Below the pieces are notes generated by a model. It was not told where the DNA came from. It made no database searches and saw only the letters and a program-made list of their open reading frames with translations. Position numbers and translations under genes: made by a program. A stretch of 64,000 nt of DNA. Source: Nocardia takedensis NBRC 100417. Its GTDB lineage: Bacteria > Actinomycetota > Actinomycetes > Mycobacteriales > Mycobacteriaceae. The stretch lies in assembly GCF_000308695.1 (NCBI RefSeq), contig NZ_BAGG01000077.1, positions 61,276-125,275 of the forward strand, in the 5' to 3' direction. Shown here in pieces: positions 1-8,815 of this stretch. Positions within the stretch are counted from its first letter, which is position 1; each line of letters starts with the position of its first letter.

Positions 1-120
1 CGACTGGGCGCGCGCGCCCGGGAACGCGCCGCGGACTTCGGGATCGAGGCCACCGCCGAGACCGTGGGCGCGCTGCTCGCGACGGTGTGCGCGCGCGGAC
101 GCACGGCGGTGTCGCGATGA
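1..120 (+). CDS. C-terminal end of a glycosyltransferase (partial)
   Basis: An open frame runs in from the left edge and stops at TGA 118-120. The visible 39 residues are rich in Ala, Arg and Glu, in the style of the last helix of a GT4-type glycosyltransferase (ARERAADFGIEATAETVGAL). The stop overlaps the ATG of the next gene as ATGA, so the two are translationally coupled. The glycosyltransferase assignment is an inference from this short tail and the polysaccharide context; the body of the gene lies outside the window. Confidence 0.55.
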   Translation, partial: RLGARARERAADFGIEATAETVGALLATVCARGRTAVSR

Positions 121-1586
121 CCCGCTTCGCCGACCGCACCGTCCCGATCCGGATCATCCCCCGCTACTATCCGGTCCCCCTCGACGGCCTGCGCGTACCG
201 GAATACGATCCGCCGACCGAGGTCCTGCCCGTCCGGTCGGTGGTCGCCGACATGCCGACGGTCAAACTGCCGGTCATCACCGTCTCGATGCTCGAGGCGG
301 CCGACGCCACGGCGGGACCGTCCTCGCGCGCCCGCGAACTGTTCGGCGTCTTCCGCGACATCGCCTACGTCAGCTTCGGCAAGTACGGCCAGTACCTGGT
401 CACGGTCGCCACGCTGCCGATCATCGCCCGCGTGCTCGGCGCCTCGGGCCTGGGTCTGCTGGCCATCGGCATGTCCTCCTACTTCCTCGGCTCGCTGCTC
501 GTCGACCTCGGCATCACCTCGTTCCTGGCCGCGCGGGTGCAGGAGGCCGAGACCTCGCGCGACCAGGTCAACCGCACGCGCGGCACCTATCTGGCGATCC
601 GCGCGGGCATCCTCGGCCTGCTCACCCTGGCGCTGGCGGTCGGGATCGCGCTGCGCGCGCCCGAACACGTGCACATGATCCTGTTGGGCCTGTTCGTCGG
701 CGGCTTCTGGTCGATGTCGGAGGACTGGGTACTGATCGGGCAGGGCCGTTTCGGCGCGTCCACCGTGTATCAGGGCGTGGCCCGACTGGTGTACCTCGCA
801 CTGCTGCTGGTGCTGCTGCCGCGCTGGCCGACGGCCTCGATGGCGCTGCTGTGTCTGCTCGCCTCGGCCGCGGTGAGCGTCGCGCTGACCTGGTGGGACA
901 GTTGGCGCGGATTCGGGCGGCCCGCGCCGCCGCGCGAGATCGGCACGTTGCTGAAGGTGGCCGCGCCGGTGGTCACCGGGCGTCTCATGGTGACCAGCTA
1001 CGGCCAGGGTTCGGCGACGGTGTACGGCTCGGTGCTCGACGCGGTGTCGCTGGGCCTGTACTCCGCCTCCGACCGCCTGGTGCGCGCGGTCCAATCCATG
1101 CTCGACCCCATCGGTTTCGCGCTGCTGCCCCGGATGGCGCGGCGCGGCGGCGACGAACGGTTCTGGCCGGACGCGCTGCGCGCGCTGGCGGTCTGCGTGG
1201 CGGCGGCGGCGGTGGCCTGCGCCGCGCTGTGGCTGGCCGCGCCGACAGTGATCGTGTTCGTCTTCGGCGAGGAGTTCCGCGGCGCGGTCGACGTGCTGCG
1301 CCTCGAGGCGCTGATCCTGCCCGCCACCACGGTGACCTCCTTCGTCACCACCGCGATCCTGCCCGTGCGCCAGGACACCGTCGGCGTGCTGATCGGCGCG
1401 GTGACCGGCACCTCCGTGGCCGCGGTCGCCCTGCTGTTCGCACTGCGGACGCATTCGGTGTGGACGCTGATCGGGGGCATCGTCGCCGCCGAGATCGCGG
1501 TGGCCGTCTGGTATCTCGCGCGGGTGCGCGGGTTGATCGTGCGAGAGCGCGCCGCCGCGGCGGCGCTCGAAAGTGAGCAACGATGA
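117..1586 (+). CDS. Wzx-like polysaccharide flippase
   Basis: 489-aa multi-spanning membrane protein of the oligosaccharide flippase / polysaccharide biosynthesis (MATE-like) superfamily, expected to move lipid-linked repeat units across the membrane. About 80 mostly hydrophilic residues precede the first membrane segment (near KYGQYLVTVATLPIIARVLG), an unusually long cytoplasmic N-terminus for this family. The hydrophobic remainder fits about 12 helices. The ATG at 117 is preferred over an upstream ATG at 87 because it overlaps the preceding stop (ATGA). The 3' end overlaps the next gene by four bases. Transport direction and substrate are inferred from family and from the glycosyltransferases, polymerase candidate and Wzz-like protein next to it. 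Confidence 0.85.
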   Translation: MTRFADRTVPIRIIPRYYPVPLDGLRVPEYDPPTEVLPVRSVVADMPTVKLPVITVSMLEAADATAGPSSRARELFGVFRDIAYVSFGKYGQYLVTVATLPIIARVLGASGLGLLAIGMSSYFLGSLLVDLGITSFLAARVQEAETSRDQVNRTRGTYLAIRAGILGLLTLALAVGIALRAPEHVHMILLGLFVGGFWSMSEDWVLIGQGRFGASTVYQGVARLVYLALLLVLLPRWPTASMALLCLLASAAVSVALTWWDSWRGFGRPAPPREIGTLLKVAAPVVTGRLMVTSYGQGSATVYGSVLDAVSLGLYSASDRLVRAVQSMLDPIGFALLPRMARRGGDERFWPDALRALAVCVAAAAVACAALWLAAPTVIVFVFGEEFRGAVDVLRLEALILPATTVTSFVTTAILPVRQDTVGVLIGAVTGTSVAAVALLFALRTHSVWTLIGGIVAAEIAVAVWYLARVRGLIVRERAAAAALESEQR

Positions 1587-2587
1587 AGATCCTCTTCGTC
1601 GGCGACGACTGGCTCGGCAGCAATGCCCGCTCTCTCGCCGAAGGATTCCGCGGACTCGGGCACGAGGTGATCGTGATCGATTCGACCCCGGCGACCCTGC
1701 CCGCGCGCCTGTCGCCGTCGTGGTTCTACGCCAAATCCCATGAGCGGCGCGCCCCGTGGAGCATCGAGCACGTGCACACCCGCATCGAGCGCGCGGCCGC
1801 GGAACTGCGCCCGGACCTGGTGTTCGGCTTCAAATCGGTGTACCTGGACCAGCGCCGCCTGCTCGACATCCCGGCGGCGCTGCACGTGCACTACAGCCCG
1901 GACGACGTGGCGAACCCGGACAACACCACCGCCGACTACCTCGCCCACGAGTCCGCATGGGATCTGGTGGTCACCACCAAACGCCACAACGTGCCCGAAC
2001 TGCTCGAGCGGGGCGCGCAGCGGACGCTGTTCGTGCGCAGCGCCTACGACCCGGCCTGGCACCACCCGTGCGCGCGCCGCACCACCCGCCAGTTCCTGGT
2101 CGGCTTCATCGGCGCGTGCCGCCCGGACCGGCTCGACGGCATGGTCTCGCTGGCGCGCACCTACGGTTCGCAACTGCTGGTGTCCGGCCCCGGTTGGCGG
2201 CGGGTGCGCAGGCTGCGCACCAGTCGCGCCGAGGTCGCCGGGCCGGTCTACGGCGAGGACTTCTCGATCACGGTGGCCGCGGTGACCGCGAACCTGGTGC
2301 TGCTCAACTCCGACAACCGCGACACCCACACCTGCCGCACCTTCGAGGTGCCCGCGGCGGGCGGGTTGTTCGTCGGCGAACGCACCGACGAGCACGCCGA
2401 ACTGCTCGACGACGGCTCCGAGGCGTACCTGTTCTCCAGCCGCGACGAACTCGACGAGATCCTGGACCGCTGCACCCGCTACCCGGACCAGGTCGCCAAG
2501 GTGGCCGCTGCCGGTCACCGCCGGATCGTCGAGGGCGGGCACAGCTATCTCGACCGAGCCGGGGAGATCCTGCATGCGCTCGGCTGA
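1583..2587 (+). CDS. CgeB-like glycosyltransferase
   Basis: 334 aa, begins ATG inside the ATGA overlap with the flippase gene. The N-terminus (MKILFVGDDWLGSNARSLAEG) is a Rossmann-type start of a GT-B fold. The C-terminal part contains HTCRTFEVPAAGGLFVGER followed by ELLDDGSEAYLF, the nucleotide-sugar binding pattern of the Glyco_trans_1_2 / CgeB family (retaining GT4-like). It probably adds one sugar to the lipid-linked repeat unit. The acceptor and sugar cannot be told from the sequence. It is followed after 15 bases by the membrane polymerase candidate. Confidence 0.85.
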   Translation: MKILFVGDDWLGSNARSLAEGFRGLGHEVIVIDSTPATLPARLSPSWFYAKSHERRAPWSIEHVHTRIERAAAELRPDLVFGFKSVYLDQRRLLDIPAALHVHYSPDDVANPDNTTADYLAHESAWDLVVTTKRHNVPELLERGAQRTLFVRSAYDPAWHHPCARRTTRQFLVGFIGACRPDRLDGMVSLARTYGSQLLVSGPGWRRVRRLRTSRAEVAGPVYGEDFSITVAAVTANLVLLNSDNRDTHTCRTFEVPAAGGLFVGERTDEHAELLDDGSEAYLFSSRDELDEILDRCTRYPDQVAKVAAAGHRRIVEGGHSYLDRAGEILHALG

Positions 2588-2602
2588 CCCGGTGGTGCGC
2601 CG

Positions 2603-3979
2603 GTGAGTTCTCCCGTCCTCGGACCCGAACTGCTGGTCATCCTCGCGGCGCTGACCACGATGGTGATCGCCGCGACGCTGATCTCCGGCGTGCTGCGGGT
2701 CCTGCTGATCGCCCAAGCCCTGTACTGGGCGATGTCCTACGTGGCCCGCCCGGTGGTGCTGCTGTCGGTGCACCCGGAACCACGCTTCGGCGACAACGTG
2801 GCCGACCCCCGGTTGGCCGACCTCGGCTACGACGTGGCGATCGGCGAGGTGCTGCGTCCGGTCGCCTTCGGACTGACGGTCTACGCGGCGCTGATGCTGG
2901 TCTACGTGCTGTGGGCGCGCACACGTCCCGCGCCGCGATTCGCCGCGCTGGCCGGTGATCCCGACCTGTTGTGGACCCTCGGGGTGCTCTACGTGCTCGG
3001 CACGCTGGCCCGGCTGGCCTCGGTGGCCGTGGGCGCGGCGGGCGCGGCGGGCGAGGTGGAGAGCGCCTCGCCGATCCTGAGTCTGCTGACCATGCCCGCC
3101 ACCCTCGGCGCGGTCGGCGCGATCGTGTTCCTGCGCGCCGAGGCGCGCACCACGGCAGTGCTGCTCGGGGCGGTGCTGCTCGGCGAACTGTGGTGGACCA
3201 CCGCGATCCAGTCCAAGACCCCGGTGCTCGGCGCGGCGCTGGCCATCGCGGTGCGCTTCGCGCTGACCGGGTGGTCGCGGGCGAAACTGGCGGGCATCGG
3301 CGCGGTCTCGGTCGCGGGCGTGGCCGCGTTCGACTGGTTGCAGTCGCTGAAGTCCACGCCGTACCTGCGGGCGCAGTCGGCGGTCATCGACTCGGCCTAC
3401 CCGGATTCGGTGCGGCCGTTCCTGAGTCTGCTGCGCCGCTTCGACCTGCTCGAGGCCGCCACCGACGCGTACTACACCGGTCCCTCGTCGTGGCTCTCGC
3501 CCGGCGAGGTGGCCGGTCACCTCGCCCGCAGCATGATCCCCAGTCAACTGCTGGCGGAGGAGAAACTGCACTCGGGCACCGCGTGGGCGAACGAAGTGCG
3601 CGGCGCGTCGGTGGACATGAGCCAGATCTCGGTGTCGCTGGCCGAGGGCAACATCAACGAAGGCTATGTCGTCGCCGGCCACACGGGGATCGTCGTCGGG
3701 GTCGCGTTCACCGCCGTCGTCCTGGTCGGCTGGTCGCGGGCGCTGTACTCGCGGCATCTGACGGCGGTCATGTTCGGCGTCGCGCTGATCGAGGTGCCCG
3801 TGGTGTTCGAGCGCGGCATGCTCGGCAGCGCCGAGACATTGGGCAAATACTTGCAGGTCGTCGTCCTCGCGTGGCTCACCAATCTGGTGGTCGTGCAGTG
3901 GCGGCGCTATCGGGAGAAGACGACGACCACGGCCGGGCCACCGGCGCCGGCGGTCGTGGGAAGCAGAGGAAATCAATGA
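2603..3979 (+). CDS. Wzy-like polytopic membrane protein (candidate polysaccharide polymerase)
   Basis: 458 aa, GTG start at 2603. Most of the protein is hydrophobic segments, about 10-12 in all, with a larger polar loop around residues 240-350 (STPYLRAQ through GHTGI). That layout resembles Wzy/O-antigen polymerases, whose sequences are poorly conserved. The motif-like stretch ISVSLAEGNINEGYVVAGHT before a helix is typical of actinobacterial members. Function is inferred from topology and position between a glycosyltransferase and a Wzz-like protein. The stop overlaps the next start (ATGA at 3976). Confidence 0.65.
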   Translation: MSSPVLGPELLVILAALTTMVIAATLISGVLRVLLIAQALYWAMSYVARPVVLLSVHPEPRFGDNVADPRLADLGYDVAIGEVLRPVAFGLTVYAALMLVYVLWARTRPAPRFAALAGDPDLLWTLGVLYVLGTLARLASVAVGAAGAAGEVESASPILSLLTMPATLGAVGAIVFLRAEARTTAVLLGAVLLGELWWTTAIQSKTPVLGAALAIAVRFALTGWSRAKLAGIGAVSVAGVAAFDWLQSLKSTPYLRAQSAVIDSAYPDSVRPFLSLLRRFDLLEAATDAYYTGPSSWLSPGEVAGHLARSMIPSQLLAEEKLHSGTAWANEVRGASVDMSQISVSLAEGNINEGYVVAGHTGIVVGVAFTAVVLVGWSRALYSRHLTAVMFGVALIEVPVVFERGMLGSAETLGKYLQVVVLAWLTNLVVVQWRRYREKTTTTAGPPAPAVVGSRGNQ

Positions 3980-5496
3980 TGGGACTTGTCGACTATCTGC
4001 GCATCGCGCGCCGACGCTGGCCCGCCTTGCCGGCCGGGCTGATCCTGGGCGTGGCGGTGGCGGGATTCCAGATCCAGTCGGCGACGACGACCTACAGCGC
4101 GACCAGCACGATGTACGTGTCGATGGCGACGGGCACCTCGGTCGCCGACTCCTACCAGGGCGGTCTGGCCGCCCAGCAGCGGGTGCGCTCCTACCTGGAA
4201 CTGGTGGCCAGCGACACGGTGGTGGACCGGGTCATCGGCCAACTCGCGCTGCGGATGTCGCGCGAGGAGTTGCGCGCCGAGATCAGCGCCGACTCCCCGC
4301 CCGCGACCACCCTGCTGCGGGTGACGGTCACCGATGCCCAGCCCGAGCGCGCGCGTCTGCTCACCGACGAGGTGGTGTCCCAGTTCCGCGCGCTGGTGGA
4401 CGAGTTGGAGACCATCGAGCGCACCGCCGCGCCCGCCGCCCGGGTCGCGGTGGTCGACCGCGCCGAACGGCCCACCGTGGCCAGTGGTCCCGCCGACACC
4501 AAGACGTTGGCGCTGGGTCTGGTCGCGGGTCTGCTGCTGGGCGCGGCCGCCGCGGCGATCTGGGAGCGCCTGGACCGCCGGGTGCGCGAGGCGTCCGAGG
4601 TCTCCGGGTTGCTGCCGCCGCTGGGCGCGTTGACCACCGGGTCGGAATCGCTGCTCGACGATCTGCGGGCACTGCGAACCCGACTGCCGCACAAGGCGAA
4701 GTCGGTGCTGGTCTCGGCCTTCGAGCGCGGCAGCGCGCCGGAACTGGCCGCCGGACTGGCCGAGAGCGTCGCCGCGACCGGCGGCAAGGTGCTGGTGGTC
4801 GACACCGAGACGCCGACGCTGACCGCCGCGTCCATCGTCGCGCCGCTGCCTGTCGCCGCGCCGCAATCCGCGGTCGAGGGCGATTGGCCGGTGCGCAACG
4901 GGATGCCCGATGCGGCCGTCGCGGCGCAGGCCGCGGGCTCGGAGAGCCTCTACGAGAACGCCGCTCAACGCACCACCGTGCTCGACCTGCGCAAGATCCC
5001 GGACCACGCGCCCGAGACCCCCGCCGCGGCGGCGAACCAATCCCCCGGTGCGCACCCCAAATCCGCCGGGGCGCAGGCGAATCAGTCCTCCGTGCCGCAG
5101 CGGCCCAAGTCCTCCGGTGGACTGGCGGCCGTGCTGCGCGGCGATGCCCCGCTCGAGGATTCGGTGCTCGCCGACGAGCGCGGCTACGCCCTGCTGCCGC
5201 TCGGCGAAGCCGACGCCCGCACCCCGGACCTGCTGGCCTCGGTCCGCTTCGACGCGCTGCTCACCGAGGCGGCCGCCCGCTACGACCGCGTGCTGGTCGC
5301 CGCGTCGGGCACCGACGCGCTGGCCGTGGCCGCCAAATGCGACACCACGGTCGCGGTCCTGCCGCTGCCCGGACCGAACGCCGACCGGGTCGCGCAGGGG
5401 TGGGCGGCGTTGACCGCCGCGGGCGCGAAAGCCGCGGGATTCGTCACCGTGTCGACGCCGTCGCGGTGGAGTCGGGCCGGGCGGGAGCGCCGATGA
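3976..5496 (+). CDS. Wzz-like chain-length protein with degenerate BY-kinase-like domain
   Basis: 506 aa. The ATG at 3976 overlaps the upstream stop; a second ATG at 3979 is equally possible. A first membrane helix lies near residues 18-35, followed by a periplasmic-type Wzz region (TTTYSATSTMYVSMATG) and a second helix near 176-196 (TLALGLVAGLLLGAAAAAI). From about 243 on it has the outline of a BY-kinase/CpsD domain: VLVSAF, then KVLVVDTE as a Walker A'-like strand. The P-loop Gly-Lys-Ser/Thr is absent; that place reads FERGSAPELAAGL. A long low-complexity insert rich in Ala, Pro and Gln follows around residues 330-385. It should set chain length or export of the polymer; kinase activity is doubtful. 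Confidence 0.75.
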   Translation: MMGLVDYLRIARRRWPALPAGLILGVAVAGFQIQSATTTYSATSTMYVSMATGTSVADSYQGGLAAQQRVRSYLELVASDTVVDRVIGQLALRMSREELRAEISADSPPATTLLRVTVTDAQPERARLLTDEVVSQFRALVDELETIERTAAPAARVAVVDRAERPTVASGPADTKTLALGLVAGLLLGAAAAAIWERLDRRVREASEVSGLLPPLGALTTGSESLLDDLRALRTRLPHKAKSVLVSAFERGSAPELAAGLAESVAATGGKVLVVDTETPTLTAASIVAPLPVAAPQSAVEGDWPVRNGMPDAAVAAQAAGSESLYENAAQRTTVLDLRKIPDHAPETPAAAANQSPGAHPKSAGAQANQSSVPQRPKSSGGLAAVLRGDAPLEDSVLADERGYALLPLGEADARTPDLLASVRFDALLTEAAARYDRVLVAASGTDALAVAAKCDTTVAVLPLPGPNADRVAQGWAALTAAGAKAAGFVTVSTPSRWSRAGRERR

Positions 5497-5521
5497 CGGA
5501 ACGGACGCGGAGAACGGCCCG

Positions 5522-6880
5522 ATGACCGGACTACGGCGACGTCACCTGCTCGCGGCCGGACTCGGGGTGGCCGCGGTGCCGCTGGTCGCCTGCGACCAGG
5601 CCGAGGCTCCCGGCCCCGCCCGCGGTGACGGCGGCGGCGCGCGGATCGGGGACGGACCGTCCACGGTGCGCGACGTCCGGGATTTCGGCGCGGTCGGCGA
5701 CGGCAAGGCCGACGACACCGCGGCGATCGCGGCGGCCTGCGCCACCGACGGCACTCCCCCGGTGATCTACCTGCCCGCCGGTGACTACAAGGTCACCGCG
5801 TGGCCGGACCTGCCGGATTTCGCGGTGGTCTACGGTGACGGCGCGGACGCCACCACCGTCTTCTGCGACACCGACACCACGTTGGTCTCGCTGCGCCGCC
5901 GCCAGCGGGTCCGCTTCTCCCGCCTCGGTTTCTACCTGACCGGCCCGCGCTCGACCGCGATCAAGCTCACCGAATGCTTCCGGTGCAGCTTCGATTCGGT
6001 GCTGATCCGCGGCAACCACCTCAGCGACAACCACCCGCGCTACTCCGCCCAACGCGGGGTGGTGCTCGAGGAGAACACCGGCGGCACCACCTTCATCGAC
6101 TGCGACATCAACAATTTCGGCGTCGGCCTGGAGACCTCGTGCATCCAGAACTACGTCAGCTCCTCGAAATTCACCAGCAACCGCATCGGCGTGCTCGGCA
6201 CCGGCAACGACCACAACGCCGGATTGTCGCTGACCAACATGGAATTCGTCTCCGACACCGATCCGGGCACCACCGACCGCCACATCCTCATCGACGGCGC
6301 GGCCAACAACTGGTGGCTGACCAACGTCTGGTTCGAGGGCGCGGAGGTCGCGGTCACCGTCGGGGCGGCGGGCAAGGGCGGTCCCGCGCAATTCGGCATG
6401 GTCAACTGCAAGGTGGCCGCGCGCACGGCGGGCGTGGAACTCAACCACTGCCGTCAGCCGTATCTGGCGAATATCGGCTTCGACCCCGATCCCGGATCGC
6501 GGCCGGTGGAATTGCGCATCGATCCGGCGGGCTGCCCGGACGGCACGGCGGTGAACCTGGTCTCCGGGCTCGCCGACGATCTGCCGCCCGGGATGTTCCC
6601 GCCCGCCTGGCAGGTCATCGGGCGCGGCCGCGTGCACCGTCCGACATTGACCGGCACGACCACCGCCGAGGCGCGGCCCGGCGACGTGGAGATCCTGCGC
6701 GCCAAAGCCGCCGACGGCGCGGTGGTGGCCTCGGTGCTCTCCGACGGCGCCTACGTCTCCGACCGTCCCGACGCCGGGTTGATCCTGCGCGATGTCGAAG
6801 GCGGCTACTGGCGCGTGACGGTGTCACCGACCGGTGAGCTCGGGTCCGCGCCGCTCGGCCGAGACAGACCGAACCGGTGA
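5522..6880 (+). CDS. Tat-exported beta-helix lipoprotein (pectate-lyase-3 family)
   Basis: 452 aa. The N-terminus has a twin-arginine-like stretch (LRRRHLLAAGL) and a lipobox ending at Cys24 (PLVAC), so it is probably exported by Tat and lipid-anchored. From about residue 50 (VRDFGAVGDGKADDTAAI) it matches the start of the Pectate_lyase_3 / glycoside hydrolase 55-like right-handed beta-helix, followed by repeated beta-strand turns with Asn and Gly. Such proteins in polysaccharide clusters act as lyases or hydrolases that trim or release polymer. Catalytic residues cannot be assigned by eye. GTGA overlap with the next gene. Confidence 0.75.
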   Translation: MTGLRRRHLLAAGLGVAAVPLVACDQAEAPGPARGDGGGARIGDGPSTVRDVRDFGAVGDGKADDTAAIAAACATDGTPPVIYLPAGDYKVTAWPDLPDFAVVYGDGADATTVFCDTDTTLVSLRRRQRVRFSRLGFYLTGPRSTAIKLTECFRCSFDSVLIRGNHLSDNHPRYSAQRGVVLEENTGGTTFIDCDINNFGVGLETSCIQNYVSSSKFTSNRIGVLGTGNDHNAGLSLTNMEFVSDTDPGTTDRHILIDGAANNWWLTNVWFEGAEVAVTVGAAGKGGPAQFGMVNCKVAARTAGVELNHCRQPYLANIGFDPDPGSRPVELRIDPAGCPDGTAVNLVSGLADDLPPGMFPPAWQVIGRGRVHRPTLTGTTTAEARPGDVEILRAKAADGAVVASVLSDGAYVSDRPDAGLILRDVEGGYWRVTVSPTGELGSAPLGRDRPNR

Positions 6881-7455
6881 GCACGGTGGCCGAGCGCACG
6901 GCGGACAAGCCGCGGCGACGTGGACGGCGGCGGGTGCTGCTCGCCGTCTGCCTCGCGCTGCTTGTCGCGCTCGGCCTGGCCGGCCTGCCGGTGTTCGTGC
7001 ACCCGCAGGTCGACCCGCTGCGCCGCGCCGACGCGATCGTCGTGCTCGGCGGCACCGCCTACGAACGCTTCGACCTGGGCTTGGACCTGGCGCGGCGCGG
7101 ATACGCCCCGGAACTGGTGATCTCGGCCTCCACCGGGCTCGACGACCCGCGCATGGACCGCTACTGCCGCGGCGAATTCCCGTTCCGGGTCTCGTGTTTC
7201 GAGCCCGACCCGTGGACGACGCGCGGCGAGGCCGAGGAGATCCGGCGACGCGCGGCGGCCGAGGGCTGGCGTCACATCATCGTGGTGACCTTCACGCCGC
7301 ACGTCTCGCGCGCCCGCTTCATCGTGGGCCGCTGCTTCGACGGCGAGCTGACCATGGTCGCCAGTCCGAGCCCGTCCGGTCCGCTGTTCTGGACGTGGAT
7401 GTACCTGCGGCAGAGCGCCGGATACGTCAAGGCCGCCACCGAATTCGGCTGCTGA
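6877..7455 (+). CDS. YdcF/SanA-type membrane-anchored DUF218 protein
   Basis: 192 aa, GTG start within the upstream stop. One membrane helix lies near residues 20-40 (VLLAVCLALLVALGLAG). It is followed by the DUF218 core: DAIVVLGG, then GYAPELVIS, RGEAEEIRR and the late IIVVTFTPHVSRARF. Members of the YdcF-ElyC-SanA group act in envelope or polysaccharide biology; most are uncharacterised. The position inside the polymer operon suggests a role in lipid-linked intermediate or polymer handling. A second member of this superfamily is encoded at 19882. Confidence 0.75.
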   Translation: MSTVAERTADKPRRRGRRRVLLAVCLALLVALGLAGLPVFVHPQVDPLRRADAIVVLGGTAYERFDLGLDLARRGYAPELVISASTGLDDPRMDRYCRGEFPFRVSCFEPDPWTTRGEAEEIRRRAAAEGWRHIIVVTFTPHVSRARFIVGRCFDGELTMVASPSPSGPLFWTWMYLRQSAGYVKAATEFGC

Positions 7456-7471
7456 AACCGGAGGAAGACCG

Positions 7472-8815
7472 ATGAACCCGACACCGACACCGCCTTCGGC
7501 CCGCAGCGACGAGGCGCGCGCCCGCCTGCACGACCTGGTGCCGGGCGGCGCGCACACCTACGCGCGCGGCGACGACCAGTACCCGGAGGATTTCGCGCCG
7601 ATCCTGGTGCGCGGCAACGGCTGCCGCGTCGTGGACCGCGACGGCAACGAATACGTCGAGTACGGCATGGGTCTGCGCTCGGTCACTCTCGGCCACGGCT
7701 ACCGCCCGGTGGTGGACGCGGTGGCCGCCGCCATCGCCGACGGGGTCAACTTCTCCCGGCCCACCGAACTGGAACTGCTGGCGGCCGAGGACTTCCTGGC
7801 CCTGGTCCCCGCCGCGGACATGGTGAAATTCGCCAAGAACGGCTCCGACGTCACCACGGCGGCGGTGCGGTTGGCGCGCGCGGTCACCGGCCGCGGCACG
7901 GTCGCCGCCTGCGAACAGCCGTTCTTCTCCGTCGACGACTGGTTCATCGGCGCCACCGAGATGGACGCGGGCATCCCGAAGCCCGCGACCACGCGCTTCC
8001 CCTACAACGACCTGCCCGCACTGGAAGCGGTGCTCGCGAGCGGCGACATCGCGTGCGTGATCATGGAGGCGGCCACCGCCCTGCACGAACCGCTGCCCGG
8101 CTATCTGCCCGGTGTGCGCGCGCTGTGCGACCGCTACGGCGCGCTGCTGGTCTTCGACGAGATCATCACCGGGTTCCGCTGGTCGGCGGGCGGGGCGCAG
8201 CAGGTCTACGGCGTCGCGCCGGATCTGTCGTGCTGGGGCAAGGCGATGGGCAACGGATTCCCGCTGTCCGCGCTGGCGGGCCGCCGCGAGTACATGGAAC
8301 TGGGCGGGCTGCGCACCGACCGGGACCGGGTCTTCCTGCTCTCGACCACCCACGGACCGGAAACCGGTGCGCTGGCGGCCTTCCGCGCCGTCGTGCGCGC
8401 CTACGCGGGCACCGACCCGATCGGCCGGATGGAACGCGCGGGCGACCGACTGCGCGCGGGCTTCGAGGCGGTCACCGCCGAACTCGGCATCGGTGAGCAC
8501 CTGCGGATCGCGGGGCGTTCGTCGTGCCTGATCTTCCAGACCCTCGATCCGGCGGGCGCGCCGTCGCAGGAGTACCGGACGCTGTTCCTGCGCGAACTGC
8601 TCGCGCGCGGGGTCCTGGGCCAGTCCTTCGTCACCTCCGCCGCGCACACCGACGCCGACGTCGACCACACGGTGGCCGCCTGCCGCGCGGCCGCGCGGCG
8701 CTACCGCGAGGCGCTCGAGCACGGCTCGGCGCTCCCCTACCTCGGCGGCCGTCCCGTCGCCCCGGCCGTGCGTCGCCACGCCGCGCCGCGTCACCTGGAA
8801 GGAGTGGTGCGATGA
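7472..8815 (+). CDS. Class III PLP aminotransferase (HemL-like fold)
   Basis: 447 aa, ATG with a good GGAGGAAG ribosome site upstream. It shows the class III aminotransferase outline: GGAHTYARG and RDGNEYVEYGMGLRSVTLGH early, LLVFDEIITGFRW before the cofactor site, and Lys257 in SCWGKAMGNGFPLSA as the PLP Schiff-base lysine. It resembles glutamate-1-semialdehyde aminomutase, but the setting between polysaccharide genes argues for a specialised role such as making an amino-sugar or an amino-containing substituent. The C-terminal 35 residues extend beyond the usual fold. It overlaps the next gene by four bases. Confidence 0.8.
   Translation: MNPTPTPPSARSDEARARLHDLVPGGAHTYARGDDQYPEDFAPILVRGNGCRVVDRDGNEYVEYGMGLRSVTLGHGYRPVVDAVAAAIADGVNFSRPTELELLAAEDFLALVPAADMVKFAKNGSDVTTAAVRLARAVTGRGTVAACEQPFFSVDDWFIGATEMDAGIPKPATTRFPYNDLPALEAVLASGDIACVIMEAATALHEPLPGYLPGVRALCDRYGALLVFDEIITGFRWSAGGAQQVYGVAPDLSCWGKAMGNGFPLSALAGRREYMELGGLRTDRDRVFLLSTTHGPETGALAAFRAVVRAYAGTDPIGRMERAGDRLRAGFEAVTAELGIGEHLRIAGRSSCLIFQTLDPAGAPSQEYRTLFLRELLARGVLGQSFVTSAAHTDADVDHTVAACRAAARRYREALEHGSALPYLGGRPVAPAVRRHAAPRHLEGVVR

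Noticed and set aside
998..3976. 992-codon open frame on the minus strand opposite the polysaccharide genes
   Set aside because: Composition is His/Arg/Gln/Asp-rich without domains, the typical antisense shadow of GC-rich genes. The plus-strand genes have clear families and coupled starts.
5493..5525. Tiny frame (MTERTRRTAR) between the Wzz-like and beta-helix genes
   Set aside because: Ten codons, no homology possible, and it overlaps the next start in another frame; spacing alone explains it.
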